A stretch of 64,000 nt of DNA from Catellatospora paridis (GCF_009720365.1 NZ_WBZD01000017.1:1-64000), one strand, 5' to 3'; numbered from the stretch's first letter, positions 34,565 through 43,271 are shown. The notes: generated from the letters alone by a model not told the origin. Program-made: numbers and translations.

Positions 34565-35944
34565 ATGGCCCGGCCTCGCATCGTCATCGTCGGAGCGGGA
34601 TTCGCGGGCTTCCACGCTGCCCGCAGCCTGTCGCGCAAGTCGCGCGGCCACGCCGACATCACGCTCATCAACCCGGCGGACTACCTGCTCTACGTGCCGC
34701 TGCTGCCGGAGGTGATGGCGGGCCTGCTGGAGCCGCGCCGGATCGCGGTGTCGCTGACCGGCACGCTGCGGCACGTGCGGCAGGTGCCCGGCATGGTCAC
34801 GAACGTCGACCTGGCGAACCGGCGGCTCGCCTACACCGGCCCCGAGGGCGCGGAGAACACGATCGACTACGACCGGCTCGTGCTCACGCCGGGCAGCGTC
34901 AACCGGCTGCTGCCCATCCCGGGCGTCGGCATGTACGCGCACGGCCTGCGCGGCCTGGCCGAGGCGATGTTCCTGCGCGACCACATCACGCTGCAGGTGG
35001 AGCTGGCCGCGCAGGCCACCGACCCGGAGGAGCGCCGCGCCCGGTGCACCTTCGTCGTGGTCGGCGCCGGGTACACCGGCACCGAGGTCGCCGCGCACGG
35101 GCAGCTGTTCACCGACGCGCTGGCCAAGTCGCTGCCCCGGTTGCGGGAACGGCCCCGCTGGCTGCTGCTGGACACCGCCGAGCGGGTGCTGCCCGAGCTC
35201 GACCCGCGGCTGTCGCGCACCGCCGCGCGGGTGCTGGCCCGGCGCGGGGTCGACGTGCGGATGCGTACTTCGGTGCGCCAGGCCGAGGCCGAGGGCGTGC
35301 AGCTCACCGACGACTCGTACGTGCCGACGCGCTCGCTGATCTGGTGCGTCGGCGTGCGCCCCGACCCGCTGGTGGACGGGCTCGGGCTGCCGTCGGCGGA
35401 GGGCCGCCTGATCGTCGACGAATACCTCACCGTGACCGGCCACCCCGAGGTGTTCGCCTGCGGCGACGCCGCCGCCGTGCCCGACCTGACCCGTCCGGGC
35501 CACCACACCCCGATGACCGCCCAGCACGCGGTACGGCAGGGCCGGGTCGCCGCGCACAACGTCGCCGCCTCCTGCGGGGTCGGCACGCGCAAGCCGTACC
35601 GGCACCACGACCTGGGTTTCCTGGTCGACCTCGGCGGGCTGGACGCGGCCGCGAACCCGTTCGGCGTGCCCCTGTCCGGGCTGCCCGCGTCGCTGGTGAC
35701 CCGCGGCTACCACCTGGTCTCGCTGCCCGGCAACCGGGCGAGAGTGGCCGCCGACTGGCTGCTCGACGCCGTGCTGCCCACCCCGTCGGTGCGCCTCGGC
35801 CTGGTCCCGCCGCAGGCCGCGGACCTGCAGATGTCGTCCGAGCCGGTAACCGAATCAGGCCGCCACGCCGTGTCCGCGTCCCCCCAGGTCCCCGCCGGCT
35901 TCGTCCCCGCCGACGACGACCGCCCGCCGTCCGACGAGCGCTGA
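34565..35944 (+). CDS. FAD-dependent NAD(P)H oxidoreductase, type II NADH dehydrogenase-like
   Basis: The 459-residue protein has an N-terminal FAD-binding Rossmann motif (IVIVGAGFAGFHAARSL), the NADH-binding motif FVVVGAGYTGTEVAAHG near residue 160, and the second FAD motif VFACGDAAAVPD near 297. The late segment TPMTAQHAVRQGRVAAHNV is characteristic of NDH-2. NDH-2 passes electrons from NADH to quinone at the inner membrane face. The C-terminus is long and Pro-rich, without a clear membrane helix. ATG with GGAG about eight bases upstream. The exact electron acceptor is not certain. Confidence 0.82.
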   Translation: MARPRIVIVGAGFAGFHAARSLSRKSRGHADITLINPADYLLYVPLLPEVMAGLLEPRRIAVSLTGTLRHVRQVPGMVTNVDLANRRLAYTGPEGAENTIDYDRLVLTPGSVNRLLPIPGVGMYAHGLRGLAEAMFLRDHITLQVELAAQATDPEERRARCTFVVVGAGYTGTEVAAHGQLFTDALAKSLPRLRERPRWLLLDTAERVLPELDPRLSRTAARVLARRGVDVRMRTSVRQAEAEGVQLTDDSYVPTRSLIWCVGVRPDPLVDGLGLPSAEGRLIVDEYLTVTGHPEVFACGDAAAVPDLTRPGHHTPMTAQHAVRQGRVAAHNVAASCGVGTRKPYRHHDLGFLVDLGGLDAAANPFGVPLSGLPASLVTRGYHLVSLPGNRARVAADWLLDAVLPTPSVRLGLVPPQAADLQMSSEPVTESGRHAVSASPQVPAGFVPADDDRPPSDER

Positions 35945-35967
35945 GCGTCGCCCCGTCCGCGCTTCCA

Positions 35968-36032
35968 ATAGACATTGGCCTATCTAGATGGATTCGATCT
36001 ACGATTTCTCATCTAGATAGGCCAACGTCTAT
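35968..36032. repeat. AT-rich 23-base inverted repeat between convergent genes
   Basis: Arms 35968-35990 and 36010-36032 match with one mismatch over 23 bases (core TTGGCCTATCTAGATG); the spacer is 19 bases. The arms are far richer in A and T than their surroundings. There is no T-run. It could be a bidirectional terminator or a small mobile-element remnant. Confidence 0.6.
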
Positions 36033-36079
36033 CTCGGATCAGCCGGGACACCGCTCCGCACAACGGATCATGAGCGGGG

Positions 36080-37540
36080 TCAGGCGGCGGCGGGCACGGT
36101 TGGGCGCGCCGGTTGCGCCGGTATGGTCCGGCGTGGCTCGCGCAGCACGGTGTACGCGACCGCGAAGGCGGCGACCATCAGTCCCGCCCCGACCGTGTAC
36201 GCCAACCGGTAACCGCCGGTCAGTGCCGCGGCCTGGCTCGCGCCCCCGGCCAGCGCGTGTCCGGTGTGCCCCGCGGCCAGGGTCGACAGCACCGCGACGC
36301 CGACCGCCATGCCGATCTGCTGCGTGGTGTTGAACAGGCCGGACGCGAGCCCGGCGTCGTCCGGCCCCGCGCCGGACATGCCGAGCGTGGTCAGCGCGGG
36401 CAGGGCCAGCCCGAACCCGGCCGCCAACAGCATCGCCGGGAGCAGGTCGGTGACGTACGACGCGTGCACCGGGATGCGGGCCAGCAGCCCCAGCAGCACG
36501 ATCAGCAGGGCGAGGCCGGTCAGCAGCACCCGGCGCTCGCCGAAGCGGGTGTTGAGCCGGGCCGAGACCCCCAGCGACACCGCGCCGATCACCAGCGCGG
36601 CGGGCAGCATCGCCAACCCGGTCTCGCCCGCGCCGTACCCGAGGACCTTCTGCAGGTACAGCGCGGTGATGATCTGGAAGGAGAAGAGGGCCGCGACCAT
36701 CAGCATCTGCACCAGGTTCGCCCCGGCGACGCTGCGCGAGCGCAGGACGCGGGGCGGCATCAGCGGCCGCCGGGCGGTGGCCTGTCGGACCACGAACGCG
36801 GCCAGCAGCAGCACGGCCACCGCGCCGGTGGTCAGCGTCCGGGTCGACGTCCAGCCGTGCTCCTCGACCTTGACCACGGTGTAGATGCCCAGCATCAGCC
36901 CGGCCGTGACCAGCAGCGCGCCGATCGTGTCGGCTCCGGCGGCCAGTCCCAGGCCGCGGTCGGCGGGCAGCACCGCGACGGCGACCGCCAGGGCGGCGAC
37001 GCCGATGGGCAGGTTGACGAAGAAGATCCAGTGCCAGTCGAGCGCATCGGTGAGCACGCCGCCGAGCACCTGGCCGAGCGAGGCCCCGGCCGCGCCGGTG
37101 AAGCTGAACACCGCGATCGCCTTGGCCCGCTCGGCGGGCTTGGGGAACAGGTTGACCAGGATGCCCAGGCCGACCGCGGCGGCCATGGCGCTGCCGAGGC
37201 CCTGGCCGAAGCGGGCGGCGATGAGCAGCGCCGGGGTGTCGGCGAGCCCGGCCAGCAGCGAGGCGGCGGTGAACACCGCGGTTCCGGCCAGGAACAGCCG
37301 GCGGCGGCCGATGAGGTCGCCGAGCCGCCCGGCCAGCAGCAGCAGGCTGCCGAACGCGATCAGGTAGGCGTTGACCACCCAGCTCAGGCCGGCGGGGGAG
37401 AAGCCCAGATCCTGCTGGATGGCGGGCATCGCGACGGTGACGATGCTGCCGTCGAGGACGGTCATCAGCAGCCCGGTCGCGATCACCCCCAGGGCGATCC
37501 AGCGGGAACGGGGCGGGGCGGACGAGACGGGCGTGGACAT
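36080..37540 (-). CDS. MFS drug efflux transporter, DHA2 family
   Basis: The 486-residue protein has about 14 membrane helices. Motif C-like and N-terminal signatures of the EmrB/QacA group are clear: LLMTVLDGSIVTVAMPAIQ in helix 1 and GRLGDLIGRRRLFLAG in the loop 2-3 (motif A). It should export drugs by proton antiport. AGGAGG lies six bases before the ATG. The gene upstream on the same strand is a MarR repressor, so the two form a regulated efflux unit. Substrate unknown. Confidence 0.9.
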   Translation of the reverse strand: MSTPVSSAPPRSRWIALGVIATGLLMTVLDGSIVTVAMPAIQQDLGFSPAGLSWVVNAYLIAFGSLLLLAGRLGDLIGRRRLFLAGTAVFTAASLLAGLADTPALLIAARFGQGLGSAMAAAVGLGILVNLFPKPAERAKAIAVFSFTGAAGASLGQVLGGVLTDALDWHWIFFVNLPIGVAALAVAVAVLPADRGLGLAAGADTIGALLVTAGLMLGIYTVVKVEEHGWTSTRTLTTGAVAVLLLAAFVVRQATARRPLMPPRVLRSRSVAGANLVQMLMVAALFSFQIITALYLQKVLGYGAGETGLAMLPAALVIGAVSLGVSARLNTRFGERRVLLTGLALLIVLLGLLARIPVHASYVTDLLPAMLLAAGFGLALPALTTLGMSGAGPDDAGLASGLFNTTQQIGMAVGVAVLSTLAAGHTGHALAGGASQAAALTGGYRLAYTVGAGLMVAAFAVAYTVLREPRRTIPAQPARPTVPAAA

Positions 37541-37624
37541 GCGGGTCCTCCTGTGGACTGTGCCGATAGGAGTGACCGTAGTGGATAGTTTCGTTGCAGA
37601 CAATCTTTTACGGGAGCAGATTGG

Positions 37625-38104
37625 CTACTGGCGCGCCCGCCGCACCGGCTGCGCAGACTCGGCAGGGGTGGCCAGATGCCCGCCGACCAGGCCTTCCAGG
37701 GCGCGCAGCAGGGCCTCGCGCTGCGCCGCGGGCAGCGCCGACAGCGTCTCCTCGTGCACCCGGTCGACGATCTCCTGGCTCCGCGCGGCCACCTTCGCGC
37801 CGTCCGGGGTCACCGCGATGATGCGGGCCCGCCGGTCGGTGCTCGACGCGCGGCGTTCGGCCAGGCCGGCCTTCTCCAGCGCGTCGACGGTGACCACCAT
37901 CGTGGTCTTGTCCATGTCCCCGAGTGCGGCGAGCTGGATCTGGGTCCGCTCCTCCGCCAGCGCGTGCACCAGCACGCAGTGCATCCGCGCGGTGAGCCCG
38001 ATCTCGCCCAGCGCCGCGGCCATCCGGCTGCGCAGCACGTGGCTGGTGTGGTCCAGCAGGAAGGACAGGTCGGGGCTGGTGCGGGTGGGCGCCATCGCGG
38101 TCAT
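37625..38104 (-). CDS. MarR-family transcriptional regulator
   Basis: The 159-residue protein has the MarR build: an N-terminal dimer helix (DLSFLLDHTSHVLRSRMAAAL), the winged helix with IQLAALGDMDKTTMVVTVDALEKAGLAERRASSTDRRARIIAVTPDG, and a C-terminal dimer helix. The DRRARIIAVT wing is diagnostic. It lies upstream of the MFS exporter on the same strand with an 84-base gap, and probably represses it until a drug-like ligand binds. The ATG at 38104 is preceded at seven bases by a TACACT box; it has no ribosome site. Confidence 0.9.
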   Translation of the reverse strand: MTAMAPTRTSPDLSFLLDHTSHVLRSRMAAALGEIGLTARMHCVLVHALAEERTQIQLAALGDMDKTTMVVTVDALEKAGLAERRASSTDRRARIIAVTPDGAKVAARSQEIVDRVHEETLSALPAAQREALLRALEGLVGGHLATPAESAQPVRRARQ

Positions 38105-38111
38105 GCCCGCC

Positions 38112-38117
38112 AGTGTA
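38112..38117 (-). promoter_or_regulatory. -10 box TACACT, probable leaderless promoter of the marR-like gene
   Basis: On the minus strand TACACT is followed by seven bases and the ATG at 38104. Confidence 0.45.
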
Positions 38118-38152
38118 CGCAAATTCGATCCGTAGCAGATCATCTGCGCTGG

Positions 38153-38821
38153 TCAGCCCGCGGCACGCGACGGCCTGCGGGCGGGCACGGGCAGGCCGAG
38201 CTGCTCGCGGATGGCGCGCTGCACGGCGGCCTTGGCGGCCCGGGCGTCCACGCTGATCACGAGTTCCTTGCCGCGGAAAAGCTCCAGCGCCGGGTCGGTC
38301 TTGGCGTGGTAGTCGGCCAGCCGGGAGGCGAGCGCCTCCTCGGTGTCGTCGGCGCGGCTGACCAGCTCGCCGCCGCAGGCGTCGCAGCGGCCCTCGCGGG
38401 CCGGGCGGTGCTCGATGAGGTTGTAGTCCATGCCGCAGTTCGAGCACAGCCGCCGGGCCAGCACGCGGCGGCGCACCTCGCTGTCGGGCAGGTCGAGGTG
38501 GATCACCGCGTCGACGTCGTAGCTCTCCAGGAAGAACTGCGCCTGGCGGCGGTTGCGGGGGAAGCCGTCGAGCACGAAGCCGTAGTTCCAGTCGTGCAGC
38601 GCCAGCCGGTCGCGCACCACGGATTCGGTGGTGGCGTCGTCGACCAGGTCGCCGGCGTTCATCGCCCGGCGCACCTGCGCCCCGAGCTTGGTGTGGTACT
38701 GCACGTGCCAGCGGTAGACGTCGCCGACGCTGATGTGCACGAGGTCGAAGTCGGCGGCCAGCTGCTTGGCCTGGGTGCCCTTGCCACTGCCCTGGACGCC
38801 CATGATCACGTACTTGCGCAC
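38153..38821 (-). CDS. adenylate kinase-family protein with zinc-type LID
   Basis: The protein is 222 residues. The P-loop GVQGSGKGTQAK lies near residue 9, the NMP-binding region has HISVGDVYRWHV and the typical LDGFPRN segment, and the LID has two Cys pairs (CSNCGMDYN and CDACGG) that can hold a structural zinc. It interconverts ATP + AMP and 2 ADP. It differs from a canonical Adk in the GDVYR segment, so it may be a second, divergent nucleoside monophosphate kinase rather than the housekeeping enzyme, which normally sits next to secY. The GTG at 38821 is the most likely start, but no ribosome site is visible. Confidence 0.8.
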   Translation of the reverse strand: MRKYVIMGVQGSGKGTQAKQLAADFDLVHISVGDVYRWHVQYHTKLGAQVRRAMNAGDLVDDATTESVVRDRLALHDWNYGFVLDGFPRNRRQAQFFLESYDVDAVIHLDLPDSEVRRRVLARRLCSNCGMDYNLIEHRPAREGRCDACGGELVSRADDTEEALASRLADYHAKTDPALELFRGKELVISVDARAAKAAVQRAIREQLGLPVPARRPSRAAG

Positions 38822-38889
38822 ACATGAAGTCAACCACGGGTGGGTATCGGTGATGAGTGATTTATGACGCCGAGCACACCCGGCGGCGG

Positions 38890-38895
38890 TACGTT
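38890..38895 (+). promoter_or_regulatory. -10 box TACGTT, probable leaderless promoter of the tmsA-like operon
   Basis: TACGTT ends six bases before the GTG at 38902. No ribosome site is present. Confidence 0.35.
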
Positions 38896-38901
38896 TCGAG
38901 C

Positions 38902-40263
38902 GTGGGGCCATCCGTTGAGGACCATGCCGGTGCGGTACGCGCGCTGTGGGCGCAGTACCAGGCTCTGCCCCGCACGGAACCGGTGCGGCTGGCCAAGCGC
39001 ACGTCCAACCTGTTCCGCTTCGGCCGCTCGGACGCCGGGCGCGGCCTGGACGTAAGCGCGTTCGACTCGGTGATCTACGTGGACGAGACCGAGCGCACCG
39101 CCCAGGTGCAGGGCATGGTCACCTACGAGCGGCTGGTCGACGAGACCCTGCGCTTCGGGCTGATGCCGCTGGTCGTGCCGCAGCTCAAGACCATCACCAT
39201 CGGCGGGGCGGTGGCCGGGCTGGGCATCGAGTCGTCGTCGTTCCGCAACGGGCTGCCACACGAGTCCGTGCTGGAGATGGAGATCCTCACCGGCGACGGG
39301 CGGGTGGTCGTCGCCCGGCCCGACAACGAGCACGCCGAGCTGTTCCGCGCGTTCCCCAACTCGTACGGCACGCTCGGCTACGCGCTGCGGCTGACCATCG
39401 AACTGGAGCCCGTGCAGCCGTATGTGCGGCTGCGGCACCGCCGGTTCGACAACGCCGCCGCCTGCTTCGCCGCGCTCGACGAGCTGTGCAGCACCGGCCG
39501 CGACGGCGACGCCCGGGTCGACTTCCTCGACGGCACCGTCTTCCACGGCCGCCAGATGTACCTGACCATCGGCACGCTCACCGACACCGCGCCGTGGACC
39601 AGCGACTACACCGGTCAGGAGATCTACTACCGGTCGCCCGCCCGGCGGCCCATCGACTACCTGTCGGTGCGCGACTACCTGTGGCGCTGGGACACCGACT
39701 GGTTCTGGTGCTCGCGGGCCTTCGGCGCGCAGCATCCCCTGGTCCGCAGGCTGTGGCCGAGCGCCTACCGGCGCTCCGACGTCTACCACCGCATCGTCGC
39801 CTTCGACCGCAGGCACCGGCTCAGCGCCCGCCTGGACAAGGTGCGCGGGCGGCCCGCCCAGGAGGCGGTGGTGCAGGACGTCGAGGTGCCGGTGCGCCAG
39901 GGCCCGGAGTTCCTGGACTTCTTCCTCGGCGAGGTCGGCATCACCCCGCTGTGGCTGTGCCCGCTGCGGCTGCGCGATCCCGTGCCGTGGCCGCTCTACC
40001 CGCTCAAACCCGACGACCTGTACGTCAACTTCGGGTTCTGGTCCAGCGTCGCGCGGCGGCCGGGCCAGGCCGCGGACTTCCACAACCGGCTCATCGAGTC
40101 CCGCGTCGACGCGCTCGGCGGGCACAAGTCCCTCTATTCCACGGTGCACTACACGCGCGAGGAGTTCTGGGATCTCTACAACGGCCCCGCGTACGCGGCG
40201 GTGAAGGGCGAGTACGACCCGGACGGTCGGCTGCCCGACCTTTACGACAAGTGTGTTCGGTGA
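38902..40263 (+). CDS. tmsA: FAD-binding oxidoreductase, probable 10-methylene fatty acid reductase (TmsA-like)
   Basis: The 453-residue protein has a PCMH-type FAD domain: SAFDSVIYVDETERTAQVQGMVTYERLVDETLRFGLMPLVVPQLKTITIGGAVAGLGIESSSFRNGLPHESV. The GG-V-GxGxxSSS segment binds FAD. It is most like the DIMINUTO/DHCR24 group of oxidoreductases. It is followed after seven bases by a cyclopropane-synthase-like methyltransferase. In actinobacteria this pair makes 10-methylstearic (tuberculostearic) acid: the methyltransferase makes a 10-methylene acyl chain and the flavoprotein reduces it. I infer the function from that pairing. The GTG at 38902 follows a -10 box at six bases. Confidence 0.78.
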   Translation: MGPSVEDHAGAVRALWAQYQALPRTEPVRLAKRTSNLFRFGRSDAGRGLDVSAFDSVIYVDETERTAQVQGMVTYERLVDETLRFGLMPLVVPQLKTITIGGAVAGLGIESSSFRNGLPHESVLEMEILTGDGRVVVARPDNEHAELFRAFPNSYGTLGYALRLTIELEPVQPYVRLRHRRFDNAAACFAALDELCSTGRDGDARVDFLDGTVFHGRQMYLTIGTLTDTAPWTSDYTGQEIYYRSPARRPIDYLSVRDYLWRWDTDWFWCSRAFGAQHPLVRRLWPSAYRRSDVYHRIVAFDRRHRLSARLDKVRGRPAQEAVVQDVEVPVRQGPEFLDFFLGEVGITPLWLCPLRLRDPVPWPLYPLKPDDLYVNFGFWSSVARRPGQAADFHNRLIESRVDALGGHKSLYSTVHYTREEFWDLYNGPAYAAVKGEYDPDGRLPDLYDKCVR

Positions 40264-40270
40264 GGCTGAG

Positions 40271-41506
40271 ATGGCGATTGCGAAGGTAGTCCAGGGGCTC
40301 GTCACGGGCCCGGTCCCGGTGCGATTCTCCGCCTACGACGGCAGCGTCGCGGGCCCGTCCGACGCCGCCGTCGGTTTCGAGGTGCGCAGCGAGCGCGCGC
40401 TGTCCTACCTGGCCACCGGCCGCAACGAGCTGGGCCTGGCCCGCGCCTACGTCTCCGGTGACCTGGAGGTGCACGGCGACATGTACGAGGCGCTGGTCGC
40501 CGTCAACGGGCTGAAGCTGGACCAGTCCTGGTCCGGCCGCTACCACGCGCTGCGCGACCTGGGCGGGCTGCGGCTGCTGAAGCCGCCGCCCCGGCCGCCG
40601 ATGGAGGCCCGGCTGCACGGCCGCCGCCACTCCAAGGAGCGCGACCAGGCCGCGATCTCCCACCACTACGACGTGTCCAACCGGTTCTACGAGTGGCTGC
40701 TCGGCCCGTCCATGGCGTACACCTGCGCGGTCTTCCCCGACGCGGCGGCGACCCTGGAGCAGGCCCAGTTCGCCAAGCACGACCTGGTCGCCCGCAAGCT
40801 CGACCTGCAGCCCGGCAAACGGCTGCTGGACGTCGGTTGCGGCTGGGGCGGCATGGTCATGCACGCCGCCCGCGAGTACGGCGTGAAGGCGCTGGGGGTC
40901 ACCCTGTCCCGGCGGCAGGCCGAGTGGGCGGCCAAGGCGATCGCCGACGCGGGCCTGTCCGACCTGGCGGAGGTGCGCCACATGGACTACCGCGACGTGC
41001 CGGTCAACCACTACGACGCGATCAGCTCGATCGGGCTGACCGAGCACATCGGCCGTGCCCAGCTGCCCGGCTACTTCCGGTTCCTGCAGCAGCGGCTGCG
41101 CTACGGCGGGCGGCTGCTCAACCACTGCATCACCCGGCCCGACAACCGCGACCCGGGGCGCTACCGGCGCACGTTCATCAACCAGTACGTGTTCCCCGAC
41201 GGCGAGCTGGAGGGCATCGGCCACCTGATCGGCGTGATGAACGAGAACGGGTTCGAGATCCGCCACGAGGAGAACTTCCGCGAGCACTACGCGCTGACGC
41301 TGGCTCAGTGGTCGGCGAACCTGGAACGGCACTGGGCGGAGGCGGCCGAGGAGATCGGGCACAGCCGGGCCCGCGTGTGGCGGCTCTACCTGGCCGGCTG
41401 CCGCCTCGGCTTCGAACGTGACCAGGTCCAGCTGCACCAGGTGCTGGGCGTACGCCTGGACACGCGCGGAGGCAGCGGTATGCCGCTGCGCCCGACCTGG
41501 CTCTGA
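40271..41506 (+). CDS. tmsB: SAM-dependent fatty-acyl methyltransferase, cyclopropane synthase family (TmsB-like)
   Basis: The 411-residue protein has the CFA synthase N-terminal domain (LGLARAYVSGDLEVHGDMYEALV), AISHHYDVSNRFYEWLLGPSMAYTCAVFP, the SAM-binding LLDVGCGWGGMVMHAAREYGV near residue 190, and the catalytic region SSIGLTEHIGRAQLPGYF. It transfers a methyl from SAM to the double bond of an unsaturated phospholipid acyl chain at the membrane. With the upstream FAD enzyme it is the probable TmsB/UfaA1 partner in 10-methyl fatty acid synthesis, rather than a cyclopropane synthase. A GTGAGGCTGAG sequence precedes the ATG. Its stop is one base from the stop of the next, convergent gene. 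Confidence 0.82.
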   Translation: MAIAKVVQGLVTGPVPVRFSAYDGSVAGPSDAAVGFEVRSERALSYLATGRNELGLARAYVSGDLEVHGDMYEALVAVNGLKLDQSWSGRYHALRDLGGLRLLKPPPRPPMEARLHGRRHSKERDQAAISHHYDVSNRFYEWLLGPSMAYTCAVFPDAAATLEQAQFAKHDLVARKLDLQPGKRLLDVGCGWGGMVMHAAREYGVKALGVTLSRRQAEWAAKAIADAGLSDLAEVRHMDYRDVPVNHYDAISSIGLTEHIGRAQLPGYFRFLQQRLRYGGRLLNHCITRPDNRDPGRYRRTFINQYVFPDGELEGIGHLIGVMNENGFEIRHEENFREHYALTLAQWSANLERHWAEAAEEIGHSRARVWRLYLAGCRLGFERDQVQLHQVLGVRLDTRGGSGMPLRPTWL

Positions 41507-41507
41507 C

Positions 41508-42068
41508 TCACCGCGGCCCGGACGGCGCCCAGATCTTCGCGGTGACCGTGGTGCCCAGCGCGCTGGAGTCGATGGTCAGCCGCTCGGAGAAGCATCGGGC
41601 GATCCACAGGCCCCGGCCGGAGGTCTGCGTCCCCGACGGTGGCTGCCAGCCCGCCGTGTAAGGCCGGCTCACTCCCGACCCGACGTCGCTGACCTGGCAG
41701 AACACCCATCCCGGGTAGCGGGACAGCCGCAGCCTGCCCTGCCCCTCGGCGTGCATGACGACGTTGACGACCAGTTCCGTCGTCACCAGCTCCAGCGCCC
41801 AGCCGACCGGTTCCGGCAGCCGCCACGACGCGCCCAGCTCGTGGATGCGCCGACGGATCCCGCGCAGGTCGACCCGGGTGAACGGGCCCTCCACGAGGAC
41901 CTGGTCGTGCGGCGTCATCGGGGTCGGCCCGGTCGGGACGTCGTGCCCGGCCGCCTCCTCGTGCTCCGGCACCGGCGGGGCAGGGGGAGGCAGCAGGTTC
42001 CGCCGGGTCCTGCGGTACGGGGCGGTACCAGCGGGCGTGCCGTAGCGCGTTCTGGCGGCGGGGTTCAT
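41508..42068 (-). CDS. anti-sigma regulatory factor-type ATP-binding protein (RsbW-like)
   Basis: The 186-residue protein has a 55-residue Pro-rich head, then a GHKL ATPase fold: VTTELVVNVVMHAEGQGRL (N-box), VFCQVSDVGSGVSRPY (G1), and TSGRGLWIARCFSERLTI (G2 with the GRGL turn). This is the histidine-kinase-like domain of RsbW/SpoIIAB-type serine kinases, which in streptomycetes often work alone against anti-sigma antagonists or PP2C phosphatases. No sigma or antagonist gene lies next to it, so its partner is unknown. Confidence 0.86.
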   Translation of the reverse strand: MNPAARTRYGTPAGTAPYRRTRRNLLPPPAPPVPEHEEAAGHDVPTGPTPMTPHDQVLVEGPFTRVDLRGIRRRIHELGASWRLPEPVGWALELVTTELVVNVVMHAEGQGRLRLSRYPGWVFCQVSDVGSGVSRPYTAGWQPPSGTQTSGRGLWIARCFSERLTIDSSALGTTVTAKIWAPSGPR

Positions 42069-42164
42069 GCGTCACCTCGATCCGGTGGGTGCGGCTGACC
42101 TCTGGCCCATACCCATTCCCTCACGTTCTGATCGTCTACCCGGCGACCGGTGTGCCGGGCGTGA

Positions 42165-43271
42165 TCAGCCCAGCCGGTAGACCCGGGCCGCGTTGCCCGC
42201 GCCGACCTGCTCGGCGATGCGCCGCGCGTCGGCCGGGGCCGCCGCGCCGTCGTCGACCATCTCGGCCAGCACCAGGCCCAGGCTGTGCCGCAGCTGCGCC
42301 GCGGCGATCAGGTAAAGCTCCGGCAGGCCGTACGCGTCGGAAGAGTAGATCACCTTGCCGAACGGGGCCAGCTCCAGGAACTCGCCGAGCACCGCCGTGG
42401 CCCGGCCGCCCAGGTGCGGGACGGCCAGCCCCAGGTCGGCGTGGACGTGCGGATACACCTGGGCCAGCCAGCCGGCCTGGCGGTGGTACGGGTAACAGTG
42501 CAGCAGCACCAGGGGCACCCCGAACGGCAGCGTGGCCTCGCAGAACGGCTGCAGCAGCGCCGGGTCGGCGCGGGCCAGCGCCGCGTCGCGGTCGCCGAAA
42601 CCGGTGTGCAGCTGGATCGGCAGCCCCGCGTCGACCGCGCTCCACAGCAGGTGGCGCAGCAGCACCGGATCGGCCAGCCGCCCGCCGTCGCGTAACCAGC
42701 GCGCCGCCGCCGCGCTCACCTCGTACGGTTCCGGCCGCGCCGGGTCCAGGTCCAGGCCGTGCCGGTACGCCGCGATCGACTTCGTCGCCACCGCCCCGGG
42801 CAGTGCCTCGTCGAGCGCCTCGGCGAACGCGGCCGCGAACCCGCCCGCGTCGGCTCCCGGCGCGACCTGCTCGGCCAGCAGCTCCAGGCGTACCACCTGG
42901 TGGGTTGGGGCTCCGGCCAGCGTGCCCAGCACGCCGCGGTCGGCCAGGCCGCCCGCGACCGGGCCGGTGTCCACCAGCAGCGCGGACAGGCCCGCCGCCC
43001 GCAGCAGCCGCCCCGCGACCTCGTCCGGCCCCAGCCTGCGCCGCCGCCGCAGGTACTCCTCGACCGGGGCGTGCGCGGGCAGCTCCAGCACTGGCGCACA
43101 CCAGCGGCGCAGCGCCAGCCCGACCTGGCTGTCCAGGTAGGACGTGCCCGCCGGCGGCGGCTCGTCCGCCTCGGTGCACCACATCTCGAACGCCGCGTCG
43201 TCCAGCGGAGCCATCGTGATCGCATGGCAGTGCCCGTCGATCAGCGGGAGGTCCTCGGTCAGCCCATCCAT
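42165..43271 (-). CDS. amidohydrolase, FluG N-terminal-like (metal-dependent hydrolase)
   Basis: The 368-residue protein has the TIM-barrel amidohydrolase signature: LPLIDGHCHAI at the start (HxH metal ligands), AVATKSIAAYRHGL with the bridging Lys region, PIQLHTGFGDRD, LVLLHCYPYHRQ, and KVIYSSDAYGLPELY with the final Asp. The order and the next upstream gene (a glutamine synthetase homologue, 67 bases away) match the two halves of eukaryotic FluG and of bacterial amidohydrolase-GS pairs. The reaction is not established. ATG chosen at MDGLTED because the family begins there. Confidence 0.78.
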   Translation of the reverse strand: MDGLTEDLPLIDGHCHAITMAPLDDAAFEMWCTEADEPPPAGTSYLDSQVGLALRRWCAPVLELPAHAPVEEYLRRRRRLGPDEVAGRLLRAAGLSALLVDTGPVAGGLADRGVLGTLAGAPTHQVVRLELLAEQVAPGADAGGFAAAFAEALDEALPGAVATKSIAAYRHGLDLDPARPEPYEVSAAAARWLRDGGRLADPVLLRHLLWSAVDAGLPIQLHTGFGDRDAALARADPALLQPFCEATLPFGVPLVLLHCYPYHRQAGWLAQVYPHVHADLGLAVPHLGGRATAVLGEFLELAPFGKVIYSSDAYGLPELYLIAAAQLRHSLGLVLAEMVDDGAAAPADARRIAEQVGAGNAARVYRLG

